A DNA stretch of 64,000 bases from NCBI GenBank assembly GCA_031761405.1, contig JASEVX010000010.1, forward strand, positions 26,835,047 to 26,899,046, written 5' to 3'. The first letter of the stretch is position 1. Each line of letters starts with the position of its first letter. A model generated the notes under the pieces. It was not told the DNA's origin. It did not search any database and was given only the letters and a program-made list of their open reading frames with translations. The translations under genes and the position numbers were made by a program. The DNA is from Serripes groenlandicus (taxonomy: Eukaryota > Mollusca > Bivalvia > Cardiida > Cardiidae). This document shows positions 31,383 through 42,210 of this stretch, piece by piece.

Positions 31383-34324
31383 ATAATATATTTCAGACGA
31401 TGAAAAACGTTAACATGTACATATAATTGTATCAAGTTAAGAATTACACCTTAAAACGTTAGAAGTGTGTACGTTGACATAACATAACAAAACATTTCAC
31501 GAGTGTGCACGTTGACATTTTTACAGTGCCACTTGTTTTTATGTTTTCTTTTAAAATCCGGCAATTAAAAGTATCTAAGAAGATTAGAATCTTCTTTTAC
31601 ATCGAGAAGGCCACTTCAAAAACACTTGCAACGAAAAGTTACGGTATTTTGGGACGTTTTCATAACAAATTGGTCAAGAGTGTGTACGTTGGCATGCCAA
31701 TTTTGGAAAATATTGTTTGAATGTTCTCAAAAAGTAAAACGTTCTGAAAGACAATACGCACATTTTCAGAAAGCTTATGAATTGGTGCAGTCGGTAGGCT
31801 AGGTCTCTAATTTGGAAGCGAGTTAATAACGTAGAAATATTCAAATAACTTGCCTGAGTTGAGCTCTTTTGTCCTACTTCCTGTGTGTACGTTACCATTT
31901 GTGTGTCACGTGAAAAAGTTGTTTCCCCACACTGTCCTTAACCACATAGCCAATTTTAACCGAACTTCACAGGAATGTTCCCTTGGTGGACCTCTTTCAA
32001 AATTGTTCAAAGATTTAAATTCCATTGACAACTTTGGTTGCTGCGGCATCAGAAAAGGGGAAAATTGCCGAATCTTAAAAAAATTGAAAATTATTTTGCA
32101 CAAATATTCCTTGGGGTACCCTCTACCAAGATTGTTCTAATATTTCCGATCAGCTGAAATACATGGCCGCCAGGGGGCGGAGCTTATTTTCCTTTTTGTG
32201 CATTGTTAAAACTTTAAAAATCTTCTTGTCCAAAAGTACTGGCCCGATTTGAAAATTATTTTGCACAAATATTCCTTGGGGTACCCTCTACCAAGATTGT
32301 TCAAATATTTCCGATCCGTTGAAAAACATGGTCGCCAGGAGGTGGAGCTTATTTTCCTTATATGTGCATTGTTAACACTTTAAAAATCTTCTTGTCCAAA
32401 AGTACTGGCCTGATTTGAAAGTTAGTTTGCACAAATGTTCCTTGGGGCACCCTTTACCAAGATTGATAAAATATTTCCGATCCGTTGAAAAACATGGCCA
32501 CCAGGAGGCGGAGCTTGTTTTCGTTATATGTGCATTGTTAAAACTTTAAAAATCTTCTTGTCCAAAAGTATTGGCCCGATTTGAAAATTATGTTGCACAA
32601 ATGTTCCTTGGGGCACCCTTTACCAAGATTGTTCAAATATTTCCGATCTGTTGAAAAAACATGGCCGCCAGGGAGCGGAGCTTGTTTTCCTTATATGTGC
32701 ATTGTTAAAATTTTAAAAACCTTCTTGTCCAAAAGTACTGGCCCGATTTGTATTTTGCACAAATGTTCCTTGGGGCACCATTTACCAAAATTGTTCAAAT
32801 ATTTCTGATCCGTTGAGAAAAAACATGGCCGCCAGGGGGCAAAGCTTGTTTTCCTTATATGTGTATTGTTAAAACTTTATAAATCTTCTTGTCTAAAAGT
32901 ATTAGCCCGATTTGAAATTTATGTTGCACAAATGTTCCTTGGGGCACCCTCTACCAAGATTGTTCAAATATGACTGTCCATTCCCTGCAGTTCACATTCG
33001 CAGACAAATGATCAGGTGATCGATGTAGGGCCATCTTGGCCCTCTTGTTTACTTAGAATTTTGGTTAATATTTTGTACCATTTCACTTTTTTTCAAAACC
33101 ATTACAGATATGGCTTCGAAACTTACAACACTTATTTACCCTCATTATTTCTATCAACAAACAAGAGTGCTTAACTCTGTCAAGATTTTTGTAAGAAATA
33201 TGGCCCTTTTTCGACTTAGAATTTTGGTTACGTTTTTTTTGTACCAATTTACTTATTTTCAAAACCATTACAGATATTGCTTTGAAACTTACAACACATT
33301 TTTTTACCATCATTACCTCCAGCAACAGACAAGAGAACATAACTCTGTCAAGGTTTTTGTACTGTATGATTGCCCTTTTTTTACTTAGAATTTTGGATAA
33401 GTTTTTTGTACCAATTTACTTTTTTTCAAAGCCATTACAGATATTGCTTTAAAACCTACAACACTTATTCACCATCATTACTTATATCAACAGACAAGAG
33501 TACATAACTCTGTCAAGATTTTTGTAAGAATTATGGCCTTTTTTCGACTTAGGATTTTGGTTGAATTTTTTGTACCAATTTACTTATTTTCAAAACCATT
33601 ACAGATATGGCTTAGAAATTTACAACACTTATTCACCATCATTTCCTCCAGCAACAGACAATAGTACCTAAATCTTTCAAGATTTTTGTAAGAATTATGG
33701 CCCTTTTTAGACGTAGAATTTCGGTTAAGTTTTTTTGTACCAATTTACTTCTTTTCAAAACCATTACAGATATTGCTTTGAAACTTACAACACTTTTTCA
33801 CCATCATTACCTCCAGCAACAGTACATAACACTGTCAAGGGTTTTGTAAGAATTATGGCCATTTTCGCCTTAGAATTTTGCTTAGGTTTTTCGTACCACC
33901 CCACTTTTTTTCAAAACCATTAGTGATTTAGGTTATACACTTACACTACTTATTTGTTATCATTACCTCTATCAACCGACAAGGGAACATAACTCTGTCA
34001 AGTTTTGTTTAAAAAAAATAATGGCCCTTTTTCGGTTTATAATTTTGGTTAAGTTATTCATACCAAATCAAATATTTTTAAAACAATTAGAGATATCTTA
34101 AACACTTACAACAATCTTTTTACCATCATTACCACCACCAACAGCCAAGAGTGCATAATTCAGTAAATAATTTGTAAGAATTATGACTCTTTTTCGACTT
34201 ATAAAGTACTTTGCTTATAAATAATATGATAAAGTACTTGTTCATGTTTTCTCTATCACCCAAAATATTTTGTTTTATTGGCAAGTACAAAAAAGTCGAG
34301 CGCGCTGTCCTCCGACAGCTCTTG

Positions 34325-34830
34325 TTATGCATAGAGTGACAAGGGAAATGACAAAGTTATACATTTTTGAATTCCGTTTATTTTCAAGCAGTTCAAGATT
34401 TTCAGCGTGTCATTGTAAAATGTCAAAGGTTTCAATGCAATAATTACACATAATGATTGACATTTTCCAGCATTTCCACATTTTAACATGGTTTTTGTTC
34501 CCTGGAAAATGTTCACTGTGTGCTTTTAAAAGCCCTATTTCAATCCTGGATTTGGGTTGAATCTGGACTCAATTTATGTTATTGCAGCAAGAGCAACAAC
34601 ATCAAGATGAAATTGCAGCATTGAACATTGGCGATGATGCAGGTGGAAACCCCCCAAATCAAGATCATCAGGTGTTGGACATAGTTGAACCTGAAGTGCA
34701 TGAAGAACAAGTTCAAGTACCTGTAGAGGAGGAAAACCACCCAGTACCTGCAGAAAATCCTCCTGTATATGACCCTACCGTACCTGGTGGTATTGAAAAA
34801 ATGCTTCAGCAGGGTAAGTTTTAATTTCTA
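34325..34830 (+). repeat. Segmental duplication, copy 2, right part
   Basis: It resumes at TTATGCATAGAGTGAC, matching TTATGCATAAGAGTGAC of copy 1, and runs through the exon at 34588. Similarity fades after the exon donor. Confidence 0.85.
34588..34813 (+). CDS. Acidic Gln/Glu/Pro-rich cytoplasmic exon (phase 0-1)
   Basis: TTTATGTTATTGCAG and CAGG|GTAAGT bound 226 nt. The phase-0 start fits the transmembrane exon end, and the phase-1 end fits the last exon. The product opens QEQQHQDEIAALNIGDDAGG and is strongly acidic. It contains a PPVY motif of the PPxY class that binds WW domains, as in NEDD4-type ubiquitin ligases. It would form the membrane-proximal part of the tail. A tandem-array element begins 17 bp after the donor. 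Splice sites and phases are all consistent. Confidence 0.75.
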
Positions 34831-36616
34831 AGCTCATCTGAGCAATTGTGATAGCCTGATCTCTGCCCTTCCAGAGTTTCAGACGTCCATCGTCCATTTT
34901 TCCTTCAAACGACATTTACTCCTAAACTGCTGTTTGAATCCTCATTGGGTGACCCTCTTTCGAATTTGTTCAAACAGTTACGGTCCATTGCATTACAAGG
35001 TCACACAATTTAAAAACAGATTTTTTTAGAAATGTCTTGTACTAAAGTACTGCCCTGATTTGAAAAAGATATATTGGCACAAATGTTCTGCTACTGAGTT
35101 GTTCAAATTAATCACGTCCATTGAAATCCAGGGCCGACGGGGGGCGGGGCTCATTTTACTTATGTTGATGTACTAAAACCTTTTTCTGGTCCAAAAGTAC
35201 TAGCCCGATTATAAAAATAATATGGCATAATTATTCCTTGTGTGACCCTCTACATAGATTGTTCAAATTATTCAGATCTGTCAGATGGCGGGGCTGCATT
35301 TTCTTAAATGTATGTAGAAAAAACATTTTAAATCTTCTTGTACTTGCCCGAGTCGAATATGATTTGGCACCAATGTTTCTTGGTTCCAGTTTTAAATGTA
35401 TTTTCATAAACGCCTTTGATCTTCTTGAACACGACCTTTCGACATAATTCCTAAAACGGTTGTTTAATGATATTTAGGGCTTTAATCGCCCTCTTGGGCA
35501 CAAAGTGATCTTTTGTAATGGTCTAATGTCCGTCGTCCAATTTTTAGATAACCCGAGCCGATGACTCAATGTGATCTATTCTGATCACTTTATGTCCGTC
35601 ATCGTCATCGTCCTCGTCTGTTGTTAACCTTTAGTTTGAAACAAAATCTCCTCCTTAACCACTCGACCAATTTCAGCAAAACTTCACATGAATGATCCTT
35701 TGGTGGTCCTCGTTCAAGATTGTTCAAAGATTAAAATTCTTTGAAGAACTTTGATTGCTGCTGTATCAAAAAGGGGTGACATCTAACATAATTTGATATT
35801 ATGTTCCTTGGGTGACCCTCTACAAAATTTATCAAGCCATAATGATTGTTTGAAAAACATGGCAGCCAAGTGGGAGCAGAAAAGGGGCAAAATGCCTTTT
35901 TTTTTAAAAAAATTAATTCCTTTGAAAGTGATTGTCTGATTTCAAGATAAATGTATAGAAATGTTCCTTCAGTGACCCCTCTACATAATATTACAAGCAA
36001 TAGTGAAGGGATCAAAGTATATAGGTGGCATCGGAAAAGTGGTAACTTAACTTATAGCTTCAAATGACATCTCCTTGTCCAATGGACATATTTCAACCAA
36101 ACTAAATAGGAATGTTACTTATGGGGTCTTCTTTCAAAATTGTTGAAAGATTTATTTTATACAGAAAATTTGTTGCTGTGGCATCAAAAAGGGAGAAAAA
36201 TGGCATAAAATTAAAATCCTTCTTCTCTAAATCCGCTTGACTGATTCCAAGACGATTTGGTAGAAAGTGTAATACAGTGACCAGCTTTTAAATTTGTTCA
36301 AGCCATATTGATTTGTTTAAAATCATGGCCACCAGACGGCATCATAAAATGCGCAAAATGAAAAAAAATTAAAATTCCATTCTTATAAAGTACTTGTGTC
36401 TGGTTTCAAGATGGTTTAGCAGAAATGCTCTGTAAGTGACACTGTACATAATTTGTTCAAGCCATATAGATTGTAAGAATCAGAAAATGCCCTTTTCTAA
36501 TAAGCTGTTTCATTTGCAGTTCATTCTTTTTCATCAAATTTGTCCTTTTTATTCTAGAAGCATTTGCTACTATACTATCACTCAGGTGATCGATTTAGGG
36601 CCATCTTGGCCCTCTT
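34831..36616 (+). mobile_element. GCTCACCTGA-family array element immediately after the exon
   Basis: AGCTCATCTGAGCAATTG begins 17 bp past the splice junction. The right end reads CTCAGGTGATCGATTTAG, hairpin GGGCCA-TCT-TGGCCC, TCTTC. The interior holds degraded units and a second left-end-like CTCAATGTGATCTATTCTG at about 35565, so two copies may be merged. Confidence 0.55.
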
Positions 36617-37350
36617 CTTCTTTAAATGATATTTCATCCTAAACGACCCTTTCGCCTTTCGATATTGACCACACTATACCACACTCTATTAAAGGTGTCA
36701 TACATTTACGGACCATTGCATAACAAGGTCACAGATGCTAAAACATATAGTATGCTGGATACTTTAAAACTCTTCTAGTCCAAAAGAACTCGCTCAAGTT
36801 GAAAATTATTTGGCACAAAGGTGTCCTGGGGACTCTCTACCAAGACTTTCCATATTATTCCGATCCGTTGAAAAACATGGCCGCCATCGATCGAGCTTGA
36901 TTTCCTTATATATGGTTTTACCATTGTATGTGATAGAATCGCCATTCCATGTGATGAAATCAAAATAACGTGTGGTAGTTTAACCTTGATATGTGACAAT
37001 CTTTGGGTATACATGTGATGACACCTATAATACATGCGACGGTTTTATCATTATTTGTATATTCGTTTAATATGTCACAATACTTTTGAGGAATATAACG
37101 CTATATATTATGAGTTTGTCATAACATGTGACCAAATGTGCATTACATGTGACAGTTCGATCTATATGTGAAACCTTTTCGTTAATTTCTCTCTTTTGAG
37201 TTCATAATGAATCAAATCTCGGCAACTGTAAACACATTTTTCGATTTTTGCCATCAAGGGGAGGGACAAAGCGTTGTGGTTGCGTTAAAAAGCATTTTTT
37301 GCCGAATTGAAAAGAAAGTTATTAATGTTGTAAAGTATTGAGTATTGAGT
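36617..37350. repeat. Array remnant and cluster of ATGTGA motifs
   Basis: 36620-36900 is a truncated array unit (ACATGGCCGCCATCGATCG). From 36925 to 37170 about ten variants of CATGTGAYR occur roughly every 20-30 bp on both strands. No gene seen. Confidence 0.4.
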
Positions 37351-37369
37351 ATTGAGTTTAACTATGTTA

Positions 37370-37600
37370 AACATACCCCAAGTGAAATTAGAAGCGGGAT
37401 CTCGGCAGGATTTTTCCGGAATCCTGCCAATCCTGCCAGGATTATGAAACAGCATTTTATACGGGATCCCGGTTTAAACAAAATGGGAAAATAAGACACA
37501 GAACCGGGATTTTTCACAATGACTGGGATCTCGGCAATATTCATGAAATTAATCCCAGAGTTACAACACATCGGGAAAATATGACAGAAATTTCAAAATT
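37370..37600. repeat. Cluster of CGGGAT/TCCTGCC motifs
   Basis: GCGGGATCTCGGCAGGATTT, CCTGCCAATCCTGCCAGG, CGGGATCCCGG, CCGGGATTTTTCAC and GGGATCTCGGCAATATT recur within about 200 bp, in both orientations. Their position beyond the 3' end of the EnSpm-like transposase would suit CACTA-type subterminal repeats; that link is inference. 37600-38040 is AT-rich with nothing else seen. Confidence 0.4.
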
Positions 37601-38079
37601 TCTCCAAAGAAATACAATTCCGAAAAAAAAAAAATCTTTCATGAAAAAATAATTAAAAATTAAATGAATTGATTTTTTTTTTACAAAATTTACAAAAATT
37701 ACAGGTCTGATTTTTTTTCAAAATATCTTAAAATATTACAAGTCCAAAAAAAAAATTGAACTTCAAGTTCATCACTTCAAGCAAAAATAAAGAATAATGA
37801 TAATAATAATATCATTATTTTAAGAAAGTTACTCACATAAGATTATATTACAAAATACAAAACTTATCTCCCCAGAGGCTTTCTGGCAAATCATATATAC
37901 ATGTTTTTACAATTTTACAAAATCTTAAAGTAACAATAATAATAACAGATCTACAAATATATAAATTAATAAAAACTGTGAAATTACCTATTTCTATTTC
38001 ACTGAGATATCTCTATAATTCACCACAATCAAATAAATTCTTTGTACAACTTTTCTTTCACACCTCTGCAGCATTCTGT

Positions 38080-38215
38080 CTCAGGGGAATAAAGGTATAA
38101 AGGAATGATTCCTGAAACAGAAAATCAAGAAGAGGCGAAAAGTGTCTATCCAGGTAAGCCTGAGCGGCATGCTTAAGCTGATCCAGAACGAGTCCACAAT
38201 GTTGGTTTTCATTTC
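38080..38215. repeat. Partial foldback element, CCGTTCC-GCGAGAAAACC family
   Basis: GATTCCTGAAACAGAAAATC and AGGCGAAAAGTGTCTATCC are followed by GAGCGGCATGCTTAAGCTG and ACAATGTTGGTTTTC. Only half the element remains. Confidence 0.55.
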
Positions 38216-38599
38216 ACTGAGATATCTCTATAATGCACCATAAGGCATGAAATAAAAGAAATTCTTTGTACAATTTTTCTTTTACAGCGCCATATTTTTA
38301 AGAAATAATTTGACAATAGATAGAATACTAATAGAACTATGTATAATGAAAGCAATACTACATTAATTGTACATGTTCTAAATCACATTTGGGTATTGAT
38401 CAAATTCATGATTTTGTCTGTATTGATGTTTAATGTGTTAAATTGTTTGAAAGCCAATGAAAACCAATACATTTTGCCAAAACAAATATATTCATGGATT
38501 TATAGTAAATGTCACTAGTTGAAAAGATACTTGCGCGATGAATGCAACATGCCTTTACAAATGTATGTGGAAACTCTGCATAGACTGTTGGTTATGGGG

Positions 38600-39110
38600 C
38601 TAGTTGTGTTCCAAAATGTTTGATGGAATGGAAACAACCTTTTTGTCACTTTGACATTCCATAAAAACACATTTAGCCCTTATTTTGTTCACATTGACAA
38701 GTTCAATGATTTTCCTTTGAATTGGGCAAATCTGTTTGTACTGTGGGCCTAATATTTGATGCTCGTATTTCTTTAAGTCATTGGTTTGTAGCCGAGCGAA
38801 ATCCAACAAGGTGTTTTTGGTAAGAAAGTATTCTCTAACCACAGCAAATAAGACATTATTTGTTTTTAGAAAGTATTTAACTCTGCCAAATGTATTCTTT
38901 TGTTGCTCATTAATGTACATTACCGTAAAGGAATTTCTACACCAAATTCTTTGATAATCCTCCGAATAAATTACTCCTAAACCTGTTTCTACTCTGAAAT
39001 ATTTTGATACATTCAGAGGCTGATCTCTAAAGAGTTGTTTTTCACTGTCTGTCAGTATTTGTTTTTTCTCCACTCCAAGTGGTCTAACATGATCATCTAC
39101 GACACCATCA
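38600..39110 (-). pseudogene. EnSpm/CACTA-like transposase, C-terminal exon
   Basis: Minus strand. TTTGTTGTTGTAG precedes an open frame through DDHVRPLGVEKKQILTDSEK, NSFTVMYINEQQKNTFGRVK and a final VNVNKIRAKCVFME to a stop at 38600. The block RNSFTV…FGRVKYFL…KCVF is characteristic of the C-terminal region of animal EnSpm (tnp2-type, Transposase_21) proteins. The exon is open and looks complete. Confidence 0.7.
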
Positions 39111-39656
39111 CTACAACAACAAAGAGAGAACAACTGCACATGTAACATTTTAATATTATTTAGAAACAGGTAATAAATAGAATAGTTTAAAGAATGCAAG
39201 TATATAATCCGATTTCAACGCCAGGAGTTCAAGGTATGTATTTTAAAGAATGTGTTTCTTACTTATATAAGTCTTGAATCCAATGCAAACTCACTTTTGT
39301 CTGTCATGAGATTCTAAATGGAAGAGTAGTTAGTGTAATGCACCTGTCTTAAGTTAACACCTTTATTCAATTTAGGTAATGGTTTCAAATCCAGCAGTTC
39401 TCCACGAATAAATCATCAGTGAGCGATGCAAATCCCGTAACTAGATTATGGCGCGATTCTTTCGCTGGAAAGAGGACACTGTTCTATATTATCTGCTAAA
39501 ATGCTGGAGTATAAATAGCTTATAAAATGGCTGAGTAATGACATTTGATCAAACATCGTATCTTAATATTTTTTTTGTGTTGATGAAAAGCACGTACCTC
39601 TTTTAGGTAAAATGAAGAAAAAGGGAAGCATTCATCAATATTGTAAATATTTTTAC

Positions 39657-39760
39657 CTTGTAAACTTGTTACTTAAACGCTTCATAAGTGACTTCACGTA
39701 GGAGTTTGCGTTACCCATCAGAGTGTTGACAAGGTCAGGAAGACATTTTGCCATTCCAAC
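39657..39760 (-). pseudogene. EnSpm-like transposase, probable exon
   Basis: Minus strand. CTGCTGTGCAG precedes a frame MAKCLPDLVNTLMGNANSYV and the block ends ACAAG|GTAAAA. The sequence suits the region after the catalytic core but is weakly conserved. A preceding exon (with the usual GPLW block) is not found, so the gene is probably broken. Confidence 0.45.
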
Positions 39761-40333
39761 TGCACAGCAGATCTGTATATTAAAATATATTCCAATGAAG
39801 TTGTATAATGTATTCATGAGTCTGGGGTTATAAGTTATTTTATGGTTAAAATAAATATATAAATTTAGGAAGACCAATTCGTCATACTTTTATATAGCCA
39901 AAAATAGCTGAAAAATTACACAGTAAACATGTTTCGTTGTTGGTAATATTATACCTGCCTATTACCTTTCGAAACTATGAGGTTTGAATTATATAACAAA
40001 CTTCAAAGTCTTGAATGCACTATATTACTAGTTGGCCTCAAGGCTATTTGACTGAAATTTAGAGGAATACGAATTTATAAAGAATTAATATGTATTTATT
40101 AACATGAACTACTAGATAATATTTGTTCATTACAGATTATAGTATAGAAATCAATTAAATCAATAATCTCAATTCAATTAAATGGGTGAATTCTATATAA
40201 AAAATTAATTGAGACAGGTGTAAAACATGTATGATAATAATGGCTCCTCTTCCGTAGCCATAGAATAAAAAGAATAGTTTTTAAAATATATATTATAAAA
40301 CAATCCAACATCATTTTCATATTAAGGCTTTAC

Positions 40334-40472
40334 CGTAGAAGTTAGGGAATAGCCGACAGAAATCCTTTAGACACTCCTCAGCTGTATCAACATCGCTTCC
40401 ACTGATAGATTTCTTGTTAAGAAGGAAGACGGCGGTAACCAGTAAAGAATAGTGGATGCTGATATCTACATT
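40334..40472 (-). pseudogene. EnSpm-like transposase, core exon
   Basis: Minus strand. GGTATTCAG opens NVDISIHYSLLVTAVFLLNK and continues with an SGSDVDTAEECLKDFCRLF block, ending TTCTACG|GTAAAG. The HYSLLVTAVFLL helix and FCRLFPNFYG end match tnp2-type transposases. Confidence 0.65.
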
Positions 40473-40867
40473 CTGAATACCAGATATAACTGGCAGTCAG
40501 TAATGAAGCAACCACTCTCTACATTCTGAAACTGAGAAATAGAGCAATTAATCTTCTGAATAAAAGACTCTTAGCAGTGAAAAACACTCGAAAGGCATAG
40601 TCAAGTCAATTGACAAATTATCTAGCAAACAAACAAAAATTAAGCTTAAGAAACAGTACTAATATTTTCTAACAGTTTCCATGAAATAGCTTTTTAAACT
40701 ATAAAACAGATATTTCAGTGAGGTCCCCGCATGTAGCTTTAATATATTAAAGCTTGATTATTTGTAAGACTGAAAATCTGTGATTTGACCCAAATTTCAA
40801 TTTTCATGAAAATGGGATATGCAAAACTATACGTAACGATGATATGAGAAAATACTTCTTTATTTAC

Positions 40868-40961
40868 CTTTCCAGTGCTTGTAGTCATCAATGTTTCTCT
40901 GCTGTCTATTTATATAATCTGACACCCGAATACCGAGCAGTCGAACATTAATCAAAGCAAT
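40868..40961 (-). pseudogene. EnSpm-like transposase, short core exon
   Basis: Minus strand. CCTTAATGCAG opens IALINVRLLGIRVSDYINRQ and runs to a WK before GAAAG|GTAAAT. In relatives the segment reads RLLSI…SRxPRSI…WK; here the wording has drifted. Confidence 0.6.
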
Positions 40962-41151
40962 CTGCATTAAGGTTAAATTTATTAAGGAGTACTATTACTA
41001 AAACATTTGAATCGTCTATAGGATACAACCGTTTCTGTTAAAATCACAGTTTTCTTAACCTTTTCTTAACCCCAAAAGTTACTGATTGAAATATTAACTA
41101 TTTGCATTAATAGAAGTGGGGTCTGAACACATTCAAACTGATAGTTCATAC

Positions 41152-41317
41152 CTTGTCTCCTATGTAGAAAGTTCTTCCTTTGTAAGATGCATCTAACCAT
41201 AAAGTAAGCATTGTCTTGACTACCCCAAATAACACTGAATGCATCCAGTCAATCACAAACGTCTTGGGTAATATGTCTCAACACGACAAGAGGACTTGCA
41301 CCTTTGATTCCTTTGAC
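41152..41317 (-). pseudogene. EnSpm-like transposase, catalytic exon with frameshift
   Basis: Minus strand. ATTGTATAG opens VKGIKGASPLVVLRHITQD. After a one-base shift near 41268 the frame continues FVIDWMHSVLFGVVKTMLTL and ends at GACAAG|GTATGA. VIDWMHSVLFGVVK is the hallmark catalytic block of animal EnSpm proteins. The frameshift shows that this copy is dead. Confidence 0.75.
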
Positions 41318-41544
41318 CTATACAATAATCAGATAATTCATTATTTTCATGACTTCTTATATGGAGAGGTTACATAACAATAAAATAAAGAAGGTTTCTT
41401 TTCCAAAAGGCTATTTCTGCTATTTCTGACCGCTAATTTATGCACAAAACATGTTTAATCTAAACTGAAATGTGTCGCTTGCTGGCTTCCTTGTTCATAA
41501 ATAATTTCATTTTGACAGAAAAGTGGAAATAACTCTAAATGTAA

Positions 41545-41930
41545 ATACATTTAGATTATCCCCCTTTTGTGTTACAGTCACACATATTGATATTAACATT
41601 TGTCTCTAGTTTCAATCCAATCCTTCAAGTAGAAAAAAAGGTATTTGAATACATGACAACAAAGTGTGAGACGCCAGAACAAAAAACTAGAATGGAGTAC
41701 TCCTGGGGCACGTGTGTCGCCTGCCGATAACTTGTCAGATTTTTTTCCCTGACAGATAAAGGGCCAGACCTCTGACATAAATACAATTGGATCATCCCCC
41801 TTTTGTGTACCCATCACACATATTGATATTAACATTTGTCAGAAGTTTCAATTCAATCCTTCAAGTAGAAAAAAAAAGTTATTTGAAAACTTACAAAAAA
41901 GTGTGATGGACAGGCAGATAGACACCGCAC
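41545..41930. repeat. Two tandem copies of a ~240-bp intronic unit
   Basis: CCCCCTTTTGTGTTACAGTC with ACATATTGATATTAACATTT at 41561-41602 recurs at 41797-41840. It lies in an intron of the EnSpm-like gene. Confidence 0.65.
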
Positions 41931-41992
41931 AAAAAAAGTAATCCCGAAGTGTCTGCCATGCTCACGCAGGCGACAGTATAGTCTAACCGCAT

Positions 41993-42205
41993 ATCCCTCA
42001 GTCACAGCTCTTCTTGCATCATGTATCATTGTCTGGTGCTGACGAGGCACAGAATTAATATTATATGGATAATATCTGTGCATTGGACAGTTTGGTGGAT
42101 TTGTACCTTCATCCTCACAGTAGCAGCAACCAAATTTACCATTGTACTGTTTCATGTTCAAAACCATTGCTCTGGCAGGAAGGTATTGCACAATTGAGCA
42201 TATTG
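41993..42205 (-). pseudogene. EnSpm-like transposase, upstream exon, truncated
   Basis: Minus strand. The frame contains YLPARAMVLNMKQYNGKFGC followed by CYCEDEGTNPP and RRAVTEGYAV. It has the FNGxxGCxxC zinc-ribbon-like block of tnp2 transposases and ends near GCG|GTTAGA. At about 42205 it is cut by an array element, so the N-terminal part is missing. Confidence 0.7.
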
Positions 42206-42210
42206 TGGAC

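Larger units (their letters stand above)
29706..31469. mobile_element. DNA transposon remnant with ~85-bp terminal inverted repeats
   Basis: CACACTTCTAACGTTTTAAG at 29706 and its complement ending at 31469 begin inverted repeats that extend about 85 bp with few mismatches, up to TCGTCTGAAATA on the inner side. No transposase frame is seen between them. The ends begin CACAC/GTGTG. No clear target duplication is visible, so class is open. Confidence 0.6.
29685..33049 (+). mobile_element. GCTCACCTGA-family array element nested in the GCTCGAC element
   Basis: The left end is near AAGGTGAGCTATCCTGATC. The right end reads TCAGGTGATCGATGTAG, hairpin GGGCCA-TCT-TGGCCC, TCTTG, TTT. Five to six units of about 165 bp lie at 32100-33000 (CTTCTTGTCCAAAAGTACTG, ACATGGCCGCCAGGGGGCGG, TTGCACAAATGTTCCTTGGG). 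On both sides the sequence continues the host element's array unit (…ATATGGCT before, ACTTAGAATTTTGG after), which defines the nesting. Confidence 0.65.
29220..34324 (+). mobile_element. Helentron-like tandem-array element, GCTCGACTTTT family, enlarged by nested insertions
   Basis: The left end AGCTCGACTTTTCGAAAG follows a T run. Near the right end AAAAGTCGAGC is its inverted repeat, then the hairpin GCTGTC-CTCC-GACAGC, then TCTTG at 34324 and TT. The core unit (~160 bp: CAAAACCATTACAGATATTGC, CAACAGACAAGAGTACATAA, TATGGCCCTTTTTCGACTTA) is present once or twice at 29285-29685 and again in about eight copies at 33050-34200. Between them lies a GCTCACCTGA-family element (about 29685-33049), itself carrying further insertions. 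A SINE splits the first unit. Compare the 556-bp uninterrupted relative at 51548-52103. Confidence 0.75.
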
